Part shown: piece after piece, positions 23,067 to 32,159 of the stretch | Numbering within the stretch: the first letter of the stretch is position 1 | Layout of the letters: each line of letters opens with the position of its first letter | From: Bdellovibrionales bacterium RIFCSPHIGHO2_01_FULL_40_29 | GTDB taxonomy: Bacteria > Bdellovibrionota > Bdellovibrionia > Bdellovibrionales > Bdellovibrionaceae | Direction: 5' to 3' | DNA length: 64,000 bases | Assembly (NCBI GenBank): GCA_001771815.1 | Contig: MEPU01000006.1 | Coordinates: forward strand, 124,001-188,000 | Position numbers and translations under genes: made by a program | The notes under the pieces: model-generated | The model's input: the letters and a program-made list of their open reading frames with translations, nothing else | What the model was told of the DNA's origin: nothing | The model's database searches: none

Positions 23067-25211
23067 TTATCGACCACCACGTGGTGCTGTACCAGTCCCT
23101 GGAACAATTGCTGCTCCACCGACTGGAGCTGGAAATGTTTGTCCTTGTCCACCAACGGGATAACCTGGTGTTGGTGCTGCCGCCCCAATGTAAACTCCAC
23201 CATAAATTCCGCCACCGATGGTTCCACCACCAGTTGTTCCACCGCCAGAGTAAGAGCCCATATATAACATTCGTAATCGCATTTGTAGCGAAGCAATTTC
23301 TTGCTCTACTTGTGCGGCCTGTTGTTGAATCTGTGCTTGACGTTGAACGGCTTGCATCTGTGCCTGCATTTGCGCTTGATAATATTGTTGCTGCTGCTGC
23401 AACATTTGTTGTTGTTGCTGAAGCATTTGCATTTGCACTTGTGGATTATTCATATACGAGCCCATTCCGCCAGCCCCCATTCCTGGGTAACCTCCACCGA
23501 TTGCTCCACCAATTGCGCCACCCATAGGGTAACCGCCCATTTGATATCCGCCCATACCAGGATAACCACCCATTCCTGGATAACCACCCATTCCTGGATA
23601 ACCACCCATTCCTGGATAACCCCCACCGATACCGCCGCCTATTGCTCCACCAATGCCACCACCCATAGGGTAACCGCCCATGCCAGGATATCCGCCGCCC
23701 ATTCCTGGGTAACCTCCACCGATACCGCCGCCTATTGCTCCACCAATTGCGCCACCCATAGGGTAACCGCCCATTCCAGGATAACCACCCATGCCTGGAT
23801 AACCTCCACCGATACCGCCGCCGATTGCTCCACCAATTGCGCCACCCATAGGGTAGCCGCCCATGCCAGGATATCCGCCGCCCATACCACCATTTATTGG
23901 TGCACCAATTCCAAATTGTCCATTCATTCCACCTGGGAATCCGCCGTAAGGTCCATTGAATCCGCCATTGGCACCGATTCCAGGATTATACATACCGCCA
24001 CCCCATGGTGATCCGAACATTCCTTGTGGATACCCGAAAGCCCCACCAGCACCTGCTGAACCATACGGTCCGTAAACACCATTAGCTCCACCGCCACCAT
24101 AAGCATTTCCACCACAACCAAATCCGCCAGATCCGGTTCCACCGTTAACAGCGCCGTAAACTCCACCTAAAATAAATGGCAATCCTAAAGACACTGCGGT
24201 TGGATAACCTTGAGTTGGAGGATAACCCAGTTGCGCTTGATATTCCGCATTGCGATCATCATAACGTTTTCCTAAATAGCCTAGTCCTAGGCCCATTCCC
24301 ACCTGAGCCGCGATACCCAGCCAATCTCGCTTGGGTTTTTCATACTTATAACCCCGAGATTCTTCATCACAATCTTCACATTCGCCTTCTAGCTGCGTTC
24401 GCTGATTGTACTCGCGATCTAATTTAGCACGCTCACGGGCATCAGAAATGGCGTACTCACGCTCGCGAATTTCTTCTTCATTGCGTTCAAATTTTGCCTG
24501 AGCATTCCCTTGTTCAATACGCCATTTGCGATAATCTTTTAAAGCTTTTGAACACTCTGTCGTTGAATAAGTTTTAAACTTTGAACCATCCGTTGGGCGT
24601 AATGATTTATCCGTGCAAATAGAAACATTAACCGAACCTTTTGCGCTATCACTATTTGCAGAACAGTATCCACCACCGCCCGCAGCGGCTGATTTAATCC
24701 ATGATTTTTTCAATAAATCGGGAACATCATCTTTTTCTCCGCATTGACTCGAGATAACCGATGATTGTGGATTTCCACTGGCATCGCCCTCTTGACTTGA
24801 AGTTGAGCCTTTTTCTACATTTGCGTAACAATTAAAATTGGGATGAGACTTGTAATCTTCGCACTTGTTCAATTTTTCGATATGCACACCCATTAAAAAC
24901 TCGGCGACGGTGCTATCAAAATGCTTTTCTATTTTTCGAGCTGCAAATTCTAATTCTTTATCGGCACGATCTTTTTCAATTTTACGAAGTTTTAAATCGC
25001 GCTTCAGAGCTGCGACTTTCTTGCGTTCTTCTTTTTCCTCGTCGCTCATGCTGATTGCGTTCTTGCCGACTTTTGTTGGGTACGCACACTGTTGCGTTCC
25101 GCCATAGTATCCGGATCCAAACATTGACGCGTTTGACTTTTCACCGACTAAGACAGCCGTTACAAAAACGGCAAAGGTCAGCAATGAATTCATCATATTT
25201 TTCAACACCAT
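23067..25211 (-). CDS. Exported Gly-rich repeat protein with coiled-coil and Gln-rich region
   Basis: No family recognised. The 714-residue product has a signal peptide (about residues 1-29), a charged helical region with E/K-rich heptads (about 45-100 and 230-280), several paired cysteines, then a long Gly/Pro/Tyr/Met block of GGYPGMGG and GGAIGGAIGG repeats (about residues 440-585), a Gln-rich helix of QQQQQMLQQQQQ type, and a Gly/Ala tail ending PRGGR. AGGAG five bases before ATG at 25211 fixes the start; the upstream extension is rejected. Low-complexity Gly-rich surface proteins often form extracellular fibres or elastic layers, which is only inference here. Confidence 0.75.
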   Translation of the reverse strand: MVLKNMMNSLLTFAVFVTAVLVGEKSNASMFGSGYYGGTQQCAYPTKVGKNAISMSDEEKEERKKVAALKRDLKLRKIEKDRADKELEFAARKIEKHFDSTVAEFLMGVHIEKLNKCEDYKSHPNFNCYANVEKGSTSSQEGDASGNPQSSVISSQCGEKDDVPDLLKKSWIKSAAAGGGGYCSANSDSAKGSVNVSICTDKSLRPTDGSKFKTYSTTECSKALKDYRKWRIEQGNAQAKFERNEEEIREREYAISDARERAKLDREYNQRTQLEGECEDCDEESRGYKYEKPKRDWLGIAAQVGMGLGLGYLGKRYDDRNAEYQAQLGYPPTQGYPTAVSLGLPFILGGVYGAVNGGTGSGGFGCGGNAYGGGGANGVYGPYGSAGAGGAFGYPQGMFGSPWGGGMYNPGIGANGGFNGPYGGFPGGMNGQFGIGAPINGGMGGGYPGMGGYPMGGAIGGAIGGGIGGGYPGMGGYPGMGGYPMGGAIGGAIGGGIGGGYPGMGGGYPGMGGYPMGGGIGGAIGGGIGGGYPGMGGYPGMGGYPGMGGYPGMGGYQMGGYPMGGAIGGAIGGGYPGMGAGGMGSYMNNPQVQMQMLQQQQQMLQQQQQYYQAQMQAQMQAVQRQAQIQQQAAQVEQEIASLQMRLRMLYMGSYSGGGTTGGGTIGGGIYGGVYIGAAAPTPGYPVGGQGQTFPAPVGGAAIVPGTGTAPRGGR
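23470..23890 (-). repeat. Tandem Gly/Tyr/Pro/Met-coding repeats inside the Gly-rich gene
   Basis: The DNA here repeats units such as ACCCATTCCTGGATAACC and the longer block coding GGYPMGGAIGGAIGGGIGGG. About four large blocks and several 18-bp sub-units can be seen. They stay in frame and code the protein repeat, so they are a coding repeat, not CRISPR. Such arrays change length easily by slippage or recombination. Confidence 0.85.
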
Positions 25212-25322
25212 ACGAACTCCTAATATTAGATACACTAATCCTTAAGTATCGTATCACTTCTCGACATTTAGACGTCATTGCATAAGTCAAAAATGGCCTT
25301 TAGTCAGAATGGGAACTAAAAT

Positions 25323-25332
25323 CTAGACCTAA
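25323..25332 (+). promoter_or_regulatory. CTAGACCTAA motif, copy 2
   Basis: Identical ten bases to the copies at 13199 and 63441. It lies 28 bases before the AUG of the response-regulator/kinase gene, close enough to be part of its promoter or 5' leader. Role inferred from placement only. Confidence 0.3.
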
Positions 25333-25359
25333 GATCCAAATAGTCGTTAGGATGACAAA

Positions 25360-26466
25360 ATGGATTTAGATCAAAAGCCTTTTTTACTTTGTCTTGATGA
25401 CGAACCCGACAATTTAGATGCCCTCGAGCGCATTTTCCGCAAGAAATACCAAGTCTTAAAGGCCACCACTCCTGAACAGGCCTTTCATGTCCTGGACAAT
25501 TATCCAGCCTTGTCGGTTATTATTTCCGATCAGCGAATGCCCCTGATCACAGGTGTTGAGTTTTTAGAAAAATCCATAACGACTCATCCTGATACAGTAC
25601 GAATTCTACTCACCGGCTACACAGATATTGAATCTGTCATTGGGGCAGTAAACAAGGGGCAAATTTATCGCTACCTGACCAAACCCTGGGATCCTATTGA
25701 CCTGATGAACACGGTCGATCAAGCCACGGAAAAGTATCTTCTTAAAAACGAATTGAAGCAAAAGAACCTGGCGCTCGAAAAAGCTCTGCATGAATTGCAA
25801 ACTTTGGACAAGGCCAAGAATCAATTTATGATTCTTATTAATCATGAACTAAAAACACCACTCACCACGATACTGAGTTTTGCCAGCCTTTTGAAAGAAA
25901 CCTTACTCTCTGATGAACAAAAACTTTTCACGAATCGAATTATTAAATCATCTGAAAAACTCAAAAGTATTGTTGAAGATGTTCTTTTGATCGTCAAAGG
26001 GGAAGTGGGTCTGATTCCAAAAAAAATGGATCGCGTGCGCCCCGACCAGTTCCTCAAGGATATCCCTGCTGAAATTACTCAATCGCTCAATTCTAAGACT
26101 CAAACAGTTCGCATGAATTCTGATTTAGATACTATTGAAGTGGATCTTCTTTTAACCCGAATGGCACTGTTTCGAGCCCTACATAATGCGACTAAATTCG
26201 GCCTGCCACAGACTGAAATTTCAATTCGCGTTGGTAAACAAAGTTCGGGGGCACCACTTATCAGTATCGAAAATAAAGGACCCCACATTTCTGAAACCGT
26301 TATTGAAAAAATTATGCGCCCCTTCATGCTGGATGAAAACATCATGAATCATTCGATCGGCATGGGCCTCGGATTAACCATTTGCCAAACTCTGATGAAG
26401 GCTCAGGCAGGTTCGCTAAAGGTTTTAAATATCGAAGGCGGAGTACGAGTCGAATTCGTCTACTGA
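25360..26466 (+). CDS. Hybrid response regulator / histidine kinase-like protein with altered ATP lid
   Basis: Residues 1-120 are a receiver domain (acidic DD at 13-14, phospho-acceptor Asp57 in SDQRMP, Lys108 in YLTKPW). A coiled linker follows, then a dimerisation helix with INHELKTPLTTIL (His162) and an HATPase-like domain with an N box (FRALHNATKFG) and a G2 box (GMGLGLTIC). The G1 box, normally DxGxG, reads IENKGPHIS and lacks the conserved Asp, so ATP binding may be weak or altered. There is no transmembrane or sensor domain. This order (receiver first) suits a phosphorelay or a protein that senses through partners. Whether it controls the neighbouring Tad genes is not known. Confidence 0.85.
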   Translation: MDLDQKPFLLCLDDEPDNLDALERIFRKKYQVLKATTPEQAFHVLDNYPALSVIISDQRMPLITGVEFLEKSITTHPDTVRILLTGYTDIESVIGAVNKGQIYRYLTKPWDPIDLMNTVDQATEKYLLKNELKQKNLALEKALHELQTLDKAKNQFMILINHELKTPLTTILSFASLLKETLLSDEQKLFTNRIIKSSEKLKSIVEDVLLIVKGEVGLIPKKMDRVRPDQFLKDIPAEITQSLNSKTQTVRMNSDLDTIEVDLLLTRMALFRALHNATKFGLPQTEISIRVGKQSSGAPLISIENKGPHISETVIEKIMRPFMLDENIMNHSIGMGLGLTICQTLMKAQAGSLKVLNIEGGVRVEFVY

Positions 26467-26555
26467 TCCGAACCGGAAGCTAAAACTGAAATTCGGACAA
26501 ACCTATTGTCAATCGCCAACCTAGATTGAACTTCATATTGCAAAACTCATTTGCT

Positions 26556-27797
26556 ATGAAAACATTATTGCTTTTATTATTGCTTTCCACTCCATCAATT
26601 CAAGCCAAGTCTCTAGTCATTGAACTTGGAGAAGATTCCATTTTACAGGGTCGAACTGAAAAAATATGGATCGAAAACTCAAAACTACTCACGGCAGAGC
26701 CCGCCGGAAATAGTATTCGCCTAAAAGCTCATAATCTTGGCTCAACTCTTATTCGTCAGAATAATCAACTGATCAAAGTTTCCATTGTCCCCATGGATTC
26801 AAAGAAAACATTTCTCGACTGGCAAATTTTGAGTAAAAAATTTGTTGGTCTCACTGTCGATTTCTGCAACCATGTTGTTTGCTTAAAAGGAAAACTATAT
26901 CGCTTCCAAGATTTCAAGCGAATTGTTGAACTGATCGAAAAGAATAATTCCAGTCTGTTTTTGGCATTGCAAATGGATGATCCGTTACGTGAAACCGTGA
27001 CTCGCTTCATAGAAAATCATTTGCGCGCCAGCGGCCTGACTCCATTAAAAATCAATTTCTCTTCACCCTGGACACTGAATTATAATGCCGCAGAACTGGC
27101 TACAGATTATAAAATCGCATCCCAAAAAATGGGAGTTCTAGCTACTGAAAACAAGCAAAAAATTGAAATTGCGGATAATGTTCGTGTTGAAATTCAAGTC
27201 ACAGAAGTAAAAAAAGACTTTGGTCAAACATTAGGATTGAAATGGCCCAGTCAATATCAAGCTCAAGTTATTGATGGAAATTTTGGAATCGCAAGTTCGT
27301 TTCAAGCCATGCTCAACGCTCAAGAAAATCAAGGTCAAATCAAAATTTTAGCCACGCCGAATCTACTTTGTCGCAGTGGAAAAGAAGCTGAATTTTTTGC
27401 TGGAGGCGAGTTTCCCATAAAAGTGCTTAACTTTAAGTTTCAGGATATCATTTGGAAAAAATATGGAATTATTTTAAAAGTTAAGCCCACCGTAGATTCT
27501 TCGGGACAAATGAGCATGCAAATCGAATCTGAAGTTTCGAGCATTGATCCCAGTCGAACTATTGATGGCATCCCTGGTCTGCACTCACACCGCGTTTCTA
27601 GCCATTTTGATCTGATTGAAAGTAAGACCATTGCCTTGTCAGGATTATTAAAAAATGAAAGCAGTACCAGTACTGATGGATTGCCTTTTCTGAGTCGCCT
27701 TCCAGTATTAGGTTCTTTGTTTTCTTCCAAAGAATTTCGAGAAAATAAAACAGAGCTTGTTATCTTTGTAACCCCTAAATTGATGAAGAATGAGTAG
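26556..27797 (+). CDS. cpaC: Tad-type outer-membrane secretin (CpaC/RcpA-like)
   Basis: Forms the outer-membrane channel for a Tad/Flp pilus. The 413-residue chain has a signal peptide (LLLLLLLSTPSIQA), an N-terminal pilus/BON-like region (SLVIELGEDSILQG, the family's opening beta strands) and the C-terminal secretin domain with VRVEIQVTEVKKDFGQTLG, TPNLLCRSGKEAEFFAGGEFPI, GLLKNESSTSTDGLPFLSRLPVLGSLF and a final KTELVIFVTPKLM. All are standard secretin marks. ATG at 26556 begins the signal peptide; the upstream 10 residues are discarded. Its end overlaps the ATPase start by eight bases. Confidence 0.88.
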   Translation: MKTLLLLLLLSTPSIQAKSLVIELGEDSILQGRTEKIWIENSKLLTAEPAGNSIRLKAHNLGSTLIRQNNQLIKVSIVPMDSKKTFLDWQILSKKFVGLTVDFCNHVVCLKGKLYRFQDFKRIVELIEKNNSSLFLALQMDDPLRETVTRFIENHLRASGLTPLKINFSSPWTLNYNAAELATDYKIASQKMGVLATENKQKIEIADNVRVEIQVTEVKKDFGQTLGLKWPSQYQAQVIDGNFGIASSFQAMLNAQENQGQIKILATPNLLCRSGKEAEFFAGGEFPIKVLNFKFQDIIWKKYGIILKVKPTVDSSGQMSMQIESEVSSIDPSRTIDGIPGLHSHRVSSHFDLIESKTIALSGLLKNESSTSTDGLPFLSRLPVLGSLFSSKEFRENKTELVIFVTPKLMKNE

Positions 27798-28905
27798 AGT
27801 GATGAATTTAGAAATCCAAGAAAAAATAAAAATCATTTTTCAAGAACAAAAACGCCTTGCTGATGAAGCCTGGGATATCGATGTTCGTGGATCAGAACAA
27901 AATAAAACTCTTGTTCATATTTTATCAACAGTCACCTCAAAGTTATCCACAGAAGATCAAGAGCGGATACAACAGGAAATGACAGGTTATGGTCCATTAA
28001 ATCAAATTTTACAAGACGATCAAATCACTGAAGTCCTTGTGAATTCTTACGAAGAAATTTATTTTGAAAAATCAGGAACTTTGCATAAACATCAAGATCG
28101 GTTTTATTCGCCTCAGACCTATGAGAGCTGTCTGGATCGCATTTCTCAGAACTGTCACAGTTATCTCAATCGGGACAAGCCCTTTCTTGAAGCGCAACTG
28201 GGTCACTGGCGAGTGACAATTCTTTTTTCAGAGTTGTCTCGAGGCTCCAGCCTCTTGTCGATTCGAAAGCAACCAACAGATCGTTGGACACTGGAAAGAC
28301 TTTCTGAGCTTGGCTGGTGTACAGCTGAACAAAAACTGATGATCGAGAAAATTTTTGCACAAAAGAATAATTTTCTTGTTGTCGGCGGGACGGGCTCTGG
28401 AAAGACAAGTTTGTTGCAATCAATGCTAGAAAAATTTTCTAAATTAGAGCGTGCAGTGATTATCGAAGACACTCAAGAACTGCATTTACCAAATCAGACT
28501 TGTTGCTCGCTGCTGACACGGCAAGACCCAAGTGGAACCGTGCGCGATATCCCCATGGATGACTTGCTCAAACGCGCCTTGCGACTTAGACCGGATCGTC
28601 TGGTTATTGGTGAAATTCGCGGTCCCGAGGCCAAATCACTGCTGATGGCTTTAGCGACTGGACATGATGGTAGTTTTGGATCTATGCATGCTCGAACGGC
28701 TCAAGAAGCCCTACTTCGATTGGAAATGTTGATTCAAATGGGGGCTCCCCAATGGAATTTAAAATCAATCCGCCATTTGATAGCAATGACTTTGAAAAAT
28801 ATTTTTGTCGTTGAGAAAGTAAATGGCAAAAGACGCCTTCAAGGGATTTATGAGATCTCGTCCCTTGAAGAAAATGGAATTATCTTACAACGCTTGGATG
28901 ATTAG
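27790..28905 (+). CDS. cpaF: CpaF/TadA family pilus secretion ATPase
   Basis: Hexameric cytoplasmic ATPase that powers Tad pilus assembly. The 371-residue protein has TGYGPLNQILQDDQITEVLVN, Walker A GGTGSGKTS (about residue 200), an Asp box IIEDTQELHLPN, the Walker B-type RLVIGEIRGPEA and the His box GSMHARTAQEALLRLE. It starts at ATG 27790 inside the secretin gene; ATG 27802 is a possible alternative. No TadB or TadC platform genes follow: the next gene is aspS on the other strand. The two genes meet with a four-base overlap. Confidence 0.9.
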   Translation: MSRVMNLEIQEKIKIIFQEQKRLADEAWDIDVRGSEQNKTLVHILSTVTSKLSTEDQERIQQEMTGYGPLNQILQDDQITEVLVNSYEEIYFEKSGTLHKHQDRFYSPQTYESCLDRISQNCHSYLNRDKPFLEAQLGHWRVTILFSELSRGSSLLSIRKQPTDRWTLERLSELGWCTAEQKLMIEKIFAQKNNFLVVGGTGSGKTSLLQSMLEKFSKLERAVIIEDTQELHLPNQTCCSLLTRQDPSGTVRDIPMDDLLKRALRLRPDRLVIGEIRGPEAKSLLMALATGHDGSFGSMHARTAQEALLRLEMLIQMGAPQWNLKSIRHLIAMTLKNIFVVEKVNGKRRLQGIYEISSLEENGIILQRLDD

Positions 28906-30722
28906 TTGCTATTTTTCTTGCTGTCTTCGATGTGTTTTTCTGCTTGCGCCGTCAATCGAACACCAACCTCGACCAATTGATCACGATTGACCTCGCTCGG
29001 GCAATCACTCATCAAACAGGTTGCCTTGGCTGTTTTTGGAAAGGCAATCACTTCGCGAATGGCATCAGTTTCCATTAGCAGCATGACCAAACGATCTAAA
29101 CCCCAGGCAATACCACCATGTGGAGGTGTTCCGTATTTCAGTGCATCCAAGAAAAAACCAAATTTATTTTCAGTTTCTTCAACGGTCATACCCAATAATC
29201 GAAACATAGCCTGTTGAATTTCATTTCGGTAAATACGAATGGAACCTCCGCCCATTTCGTACCCATTACAAACTAAGTCATAGGCTTTGGCTAAAATTTT
29301 ACCGTAGGCTTTTTCATTATTATTCATCAGATCATCAAAAGACTCATCTTTTGGTGATGTGAAGGGATGGTGACGCGCAACCCATCTTTTATCGTCTGGC
29401 GAATACTCCAACAGTGGGAAATCCACAACCCACAAAAAATTATACTTTGTGTGATCAATTAGGTTTAACTCGCGTCCAATATGGATACGGAGTGCCGACA
29501 ATGCTGAACAGGCTGGATCATAGTCATCCGCGACAATCAAACCACAATCATTTTTTGAACATCCTAATTTTTCAAAAATTTCTTTTAACTTTTCAGGAGT
29601 AAAAAATTTGGCAATGGGCGAAGCAATTGTCCCATCAGCCTCTTGCTTCATCCAAATCATACCCTTGGCACCATTCTTTTTAGCAATGTCGGTCAACTTA
29701 TCAAACTGACCTCGCGAGAATGTGCCGCCACCAGGAACTGCAATACCACGAACAATGCCCCCTCGAGATAAGGCATCACTGAAGACTTTAAAATCACTAC
29801 CGGCAACTGCTGCAGCCACATCTTGAATTTCAACCTTGAATCGAGTGTCTGGCTTATCTGATCCATAGCGATCCATGGCTTCTTGAAATGTTATTCGCGG
29901 AATGACGGCAACATCTTGATTTTTAATTTCTTTCCAAATCATTCGTAACATTTTTTCATTGATATCAATAATATCTTCCACATCAATAAAAGACATCTCT
30001 ATATCGATCTGAGAAAACTCAGGCTGACGATCTGCTCGCAAATCTTCATCTCGGAAACAACGGGCAATTTGAAAATAGCGGTCGTAACCAGAGACCATCA
30101 AAAGTTGCTTTAGTATTTGAGGTGATTGAGGAAGCGCATAAAATGTCCCCGGATTCACACGTGAAGGGACTAAATAATCGCGTGCCCCTTCCGGAGTGGA
30201 TTTGTACAGAATAGGCGTTTCAACTTCTAGAAAACCATTCTCAGATAAAAACTGACGCACCAGTTGAGCCACTTTGTGGCGAGTGATCAAGTTTTTTTGC
30301 AGACGCGGAGATCGCAAATCAAGATAGCGATGTTTCAAACGTAGCGTTTCATTGACGTTCTCATCATCAATTTGAAATGGAGGTGTTGCAGCCTGATTGA
30401 GAATCTCGCACCGCGTGGCTTCAATTTCAATTTCGCCCGTATTGATTTTAGAATTTTTCATACCTTCGGGACGAGCGCGAACAACCCCTTCGAGAGCAAC
30501 AACAAATTCATTGCGAAATTCTTTTGACGAAGAGGTTTCTGTTTGCGCTGGATCAAGCACGACTTGAACAATGCCTTCACGGTCGCGAAGATCTATAAAA
30601 ATAAGACTGCCATGATCGCGCCGAGTATTCACCCAGCCCATCAAAACGACCTTTTTGCCGATATGTTGAGACGTTAATTTTCCGCAATAATCTGTTCTTT
30701 TGAGTTCTCTTACAAATTTCAT
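28902..30722 (-). CDS. aspS: Aspartyl-tRNA synthetase
   Basis: Class IIb synthetase that charges tRNA-Asp. The 606-residue bacterial-type chain has an OB-fold anticodon domain (GWVNTRRDHGSLIFIDLRD), motif 2 region RCFRDEDLRADRQPEF, the GAD insertion (about residues 290-430), and motif 3 GIAWGLDRLVML. Length and order fit the bacterial AspRS. Whether it is discriminating or also makes Asp-tRNA-Asn is not settled here; gatCAB is not in the window. Confidence 0.97.
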   Translation of the reverse strand: MKFVRELKRTDYCGKLTSQHIGKKVVLMGWVNTRRDHGSLIFIDLRDREGIVQVVLDPAQTETSSSKEFRNEFVVALEGVVRARPEGMKNSKINTGEIEIEATRCEILNQAATPPFQIDDENVNETLRLKHRYLDLRSPRLQKNLITRHKVAQLVRQFLSENGFLEVETPILYKSTPEGARDYLVPSRVNPGTFYALPQSPQILKQLLMVSGYDRYFQIARCFRDEDLRADRQPEFSQIDIEMSFIDVEDIIDINEKMLRMIWKEIKNQDVAVIPRITFQEAMDRYGSDKPDTRFKVEIQDVAAAVAGSDFKVFSDALSRGGIVRGIAVPGGGTFSRGQFDKLTDIAKKNGAKGMIWMKQEADGTIASPIAKFFTPEKLKEIFEKLGCSKNDCGLIVADDYDPACSALSALRIHIGRELNLIDHTKYNFLWVVDFPLLEYSPDDKRWVARHHPFTSPKDESFDDLMNNNEKAYGKILAKAYDLVCNGYEMGGGSIRIYRNEIQQAMFRLLGMTVEETENKFGFFLDALKYGTPPHGGIAWGLDRLVMLLMETDAIREVIAFPKTAKATCLMSDCPSEVNRDQLVEVGVRLTAQAEKHIEDSKKNSN

Positions 30723-30837
30723 AGCTTTCTATATTCACATTAATTGCAAAGCTGAGTCAAAACTGATCTTTTGATGGGGTCCATAAGTTCCATAAATACT
30801 CGTGACTCAGATTTGAATCACGAATAAGATATGAGCC

Positions 30838-31146
30838 ATGTCTAAAATGAAATTTGAACTCCCAGCCCCACTCGAATCAAATGCTGCCTACGGCAAAATC
30901 AAAGGGTTGCTTTCTGGTGAAAATGACTTCAAAAAGTTTGATCCAAAAGTAAGCTACACTTTTGACGAGCCGTCCAAAATTTGCAATGTCAGTGGCAGCC
31001 AGTTTAAAGCGACACTGCAGGTTGTTCCAAAAGACAGCTCATCATGCCAGATCATGGTTGAAGTTGAAGTTCCCTTTGCATTAGCTTTATTCAAAGGCAA
31101 AATTAAAGATATCCTGGAGAAAAACCTCAACAGACTTCTGACATAA
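30838..31146 (+). CDS. Small protein, PHA-granule-region family-like (tentative)
   Basis: The 102-residue product has a short beta-rich middle and a C-terminal helix VPFALALFKGKIKDILEKNL, which resembles the small polyhydroxyalkanoate-system proteins (PHA_gran_rgn). The match is weak and no phasin or synthase genes are near. It has no signal peptide. ATG 30838 is chosen; ATG 30847 is possible and neither has a strong ribosome site. It sits two bases before the sigma-factor gene and is probably co-transcribed with it. Confidence 0.6.
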   Translation: MSKMKFELPAPLESNAAYGKIKGLLSGENDFKKFDPKVSYTFDEPSKICNVSGSQFKATLQVVPKDSSSCQIMVEVEVPFALALFKGKIKDILEKNLNRLLT

Positions 31147-31148
31147 GC

Positions 31149-32159
31149 ATGGCTAAAAAGAGCAACAAAAAGAAAAATACAGATCAGCCCCGCTCCGTGG
31201 TGGCAGAGATCGTCGATGATGAATCAGAAATAAGACCAGACCCAACCCTGGACTCTGATGACATTATTGAACCCTTGGATGAGCCGAAAGCTTTAATTCC
31301 CTCACAAAAAACCGAACGCGGCGTTACAACGCTAGATCCGCTGACACTCTATTTGGCAGAAGTCCGAAAGTATCCGCTTCTGACCCGCGAGCAAGAATTT
31401 GAACTGGCTAAGAAATACTTTGAAACAAAAGATCCTGCTGCCGCTCAAACTCTGGTGAAGTCTAATTTACGCTTCGTCATCAAAGTTGCCGCCGAGTATG
31501 CAAAATTTTCCTCACGCATGATTGATGTTATTCAAGAAGGTAATGTCGGTCTGATGCATGCCGTGAAAGAATACAACCCTTACAAGGGTGCGCGCCTGAT
31601 CACCTATGCAGTTTGGTGGATCAAAGGCTATATTCAAGAGTACTTGATGCGCCAATTCTCAATGGTTCGGATTGGTACCACAGCTAATCAAAGAAAGCTC
31701 TTCTATCAGCTTCAGAAACAAAAGCAAGAGCTTGAAAAAATGACGTCGCCAGAAAACATAGCTCAATTATCTCATAAGTTGGGAATTCCCGAAGACGAGA
31801 TCAATGAAATGGCGAAGCGTCTGTCATCTCGCGATATTAGTTTGGATAAACCCACTAACCAATCCGACAATGACAGCACAACACCCCTTTCGACACTGCT
31901 TCGTCGCGAAGATGGAAGTCTGCCACTAGATGAAAAACTAGCCCTTGATGAACAGATTTCTTTATTGATGCGAGCCGTAGACTCGATTCGATCATCTCTC
32001 ACCGAAAAAGAATTAATTTTGCTTGAAGAACGCATTTTGAGCGATGAACCACTGACACTACAAGAAATTGGTGACAAGTATAAAATCACTCGCGAAGCCG
32101 TTCGACAAACTGAAACTCGCTTGATGAAAAAAATCAAAACAGCCATGGTTGGTGAATGA
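31149..32159 (+). CDS. rpoH: RpoH-type (sigma-32) RNA polymerase sigma factor
   Basis: Directs RNA polymerase to heat-shock type promoters. The 336-residue chain has an N-terminal acidic/basic extension of about 60 residues, then region 2 (LVKSNLRFVIKVAAEYAKFS, DVIQEGNVGLMHAVKEYNP, TYAVWWIKGYIQEYLM), the RpoH-box-like QRKLFYQLQKQK that separates this group from housekeeping sigma factors, and region 4 (LTLQEIGDKYKITREAVRQTETR). Bdellovibrio is known to have more than one sigma-32-like gene; which one this is cannot be said. The next gene begins inside its stop codon (ATGA). Confidence 0.9.
   Translation: MAKKSNKKKNTDQPRSVVAEIVDDESEIRPDPTLDSDDIIEPLDEPKALIPSQKTERGVTTLDPLTLYLAEVRKYPLLTREQEFELAKKYFETKDPAAAQTLVKSNLRFVIKVAAEYAKFSSRMIDVIQEGNVGLMHAVKEYNPYKGARLITYAVWWIKGYIQEYLMRQFSMVRIGTTANQRKLFYQLQKQKQELEKMTSPENIAQLSHKLGIPEDEINEMAKRLSSRDISLDKPTNQSDNDSTTPLSTLLRREDGSLPLDEKLALDEQISLLMRAVDSIRSSLTEKELILLEERILSDEPLTLQEIGDKYKITREAVRQTETRLMKKIKTAMVGE

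Noticed and set aside
23470-23890. Tandem repeats considered as a CRISPR array
   Set aside because: Units are coding, uneven in length, have no unique spacers and remain in one frame of the Gly-rich gene.
23301-24011. Long open frame on the plus strand across the Gly-rich gene
   Set aside because: It exists because the repeats keep antisense frames open; it has no ribosome site, and its product is a repetitive Thr/His/Ala string with no family.
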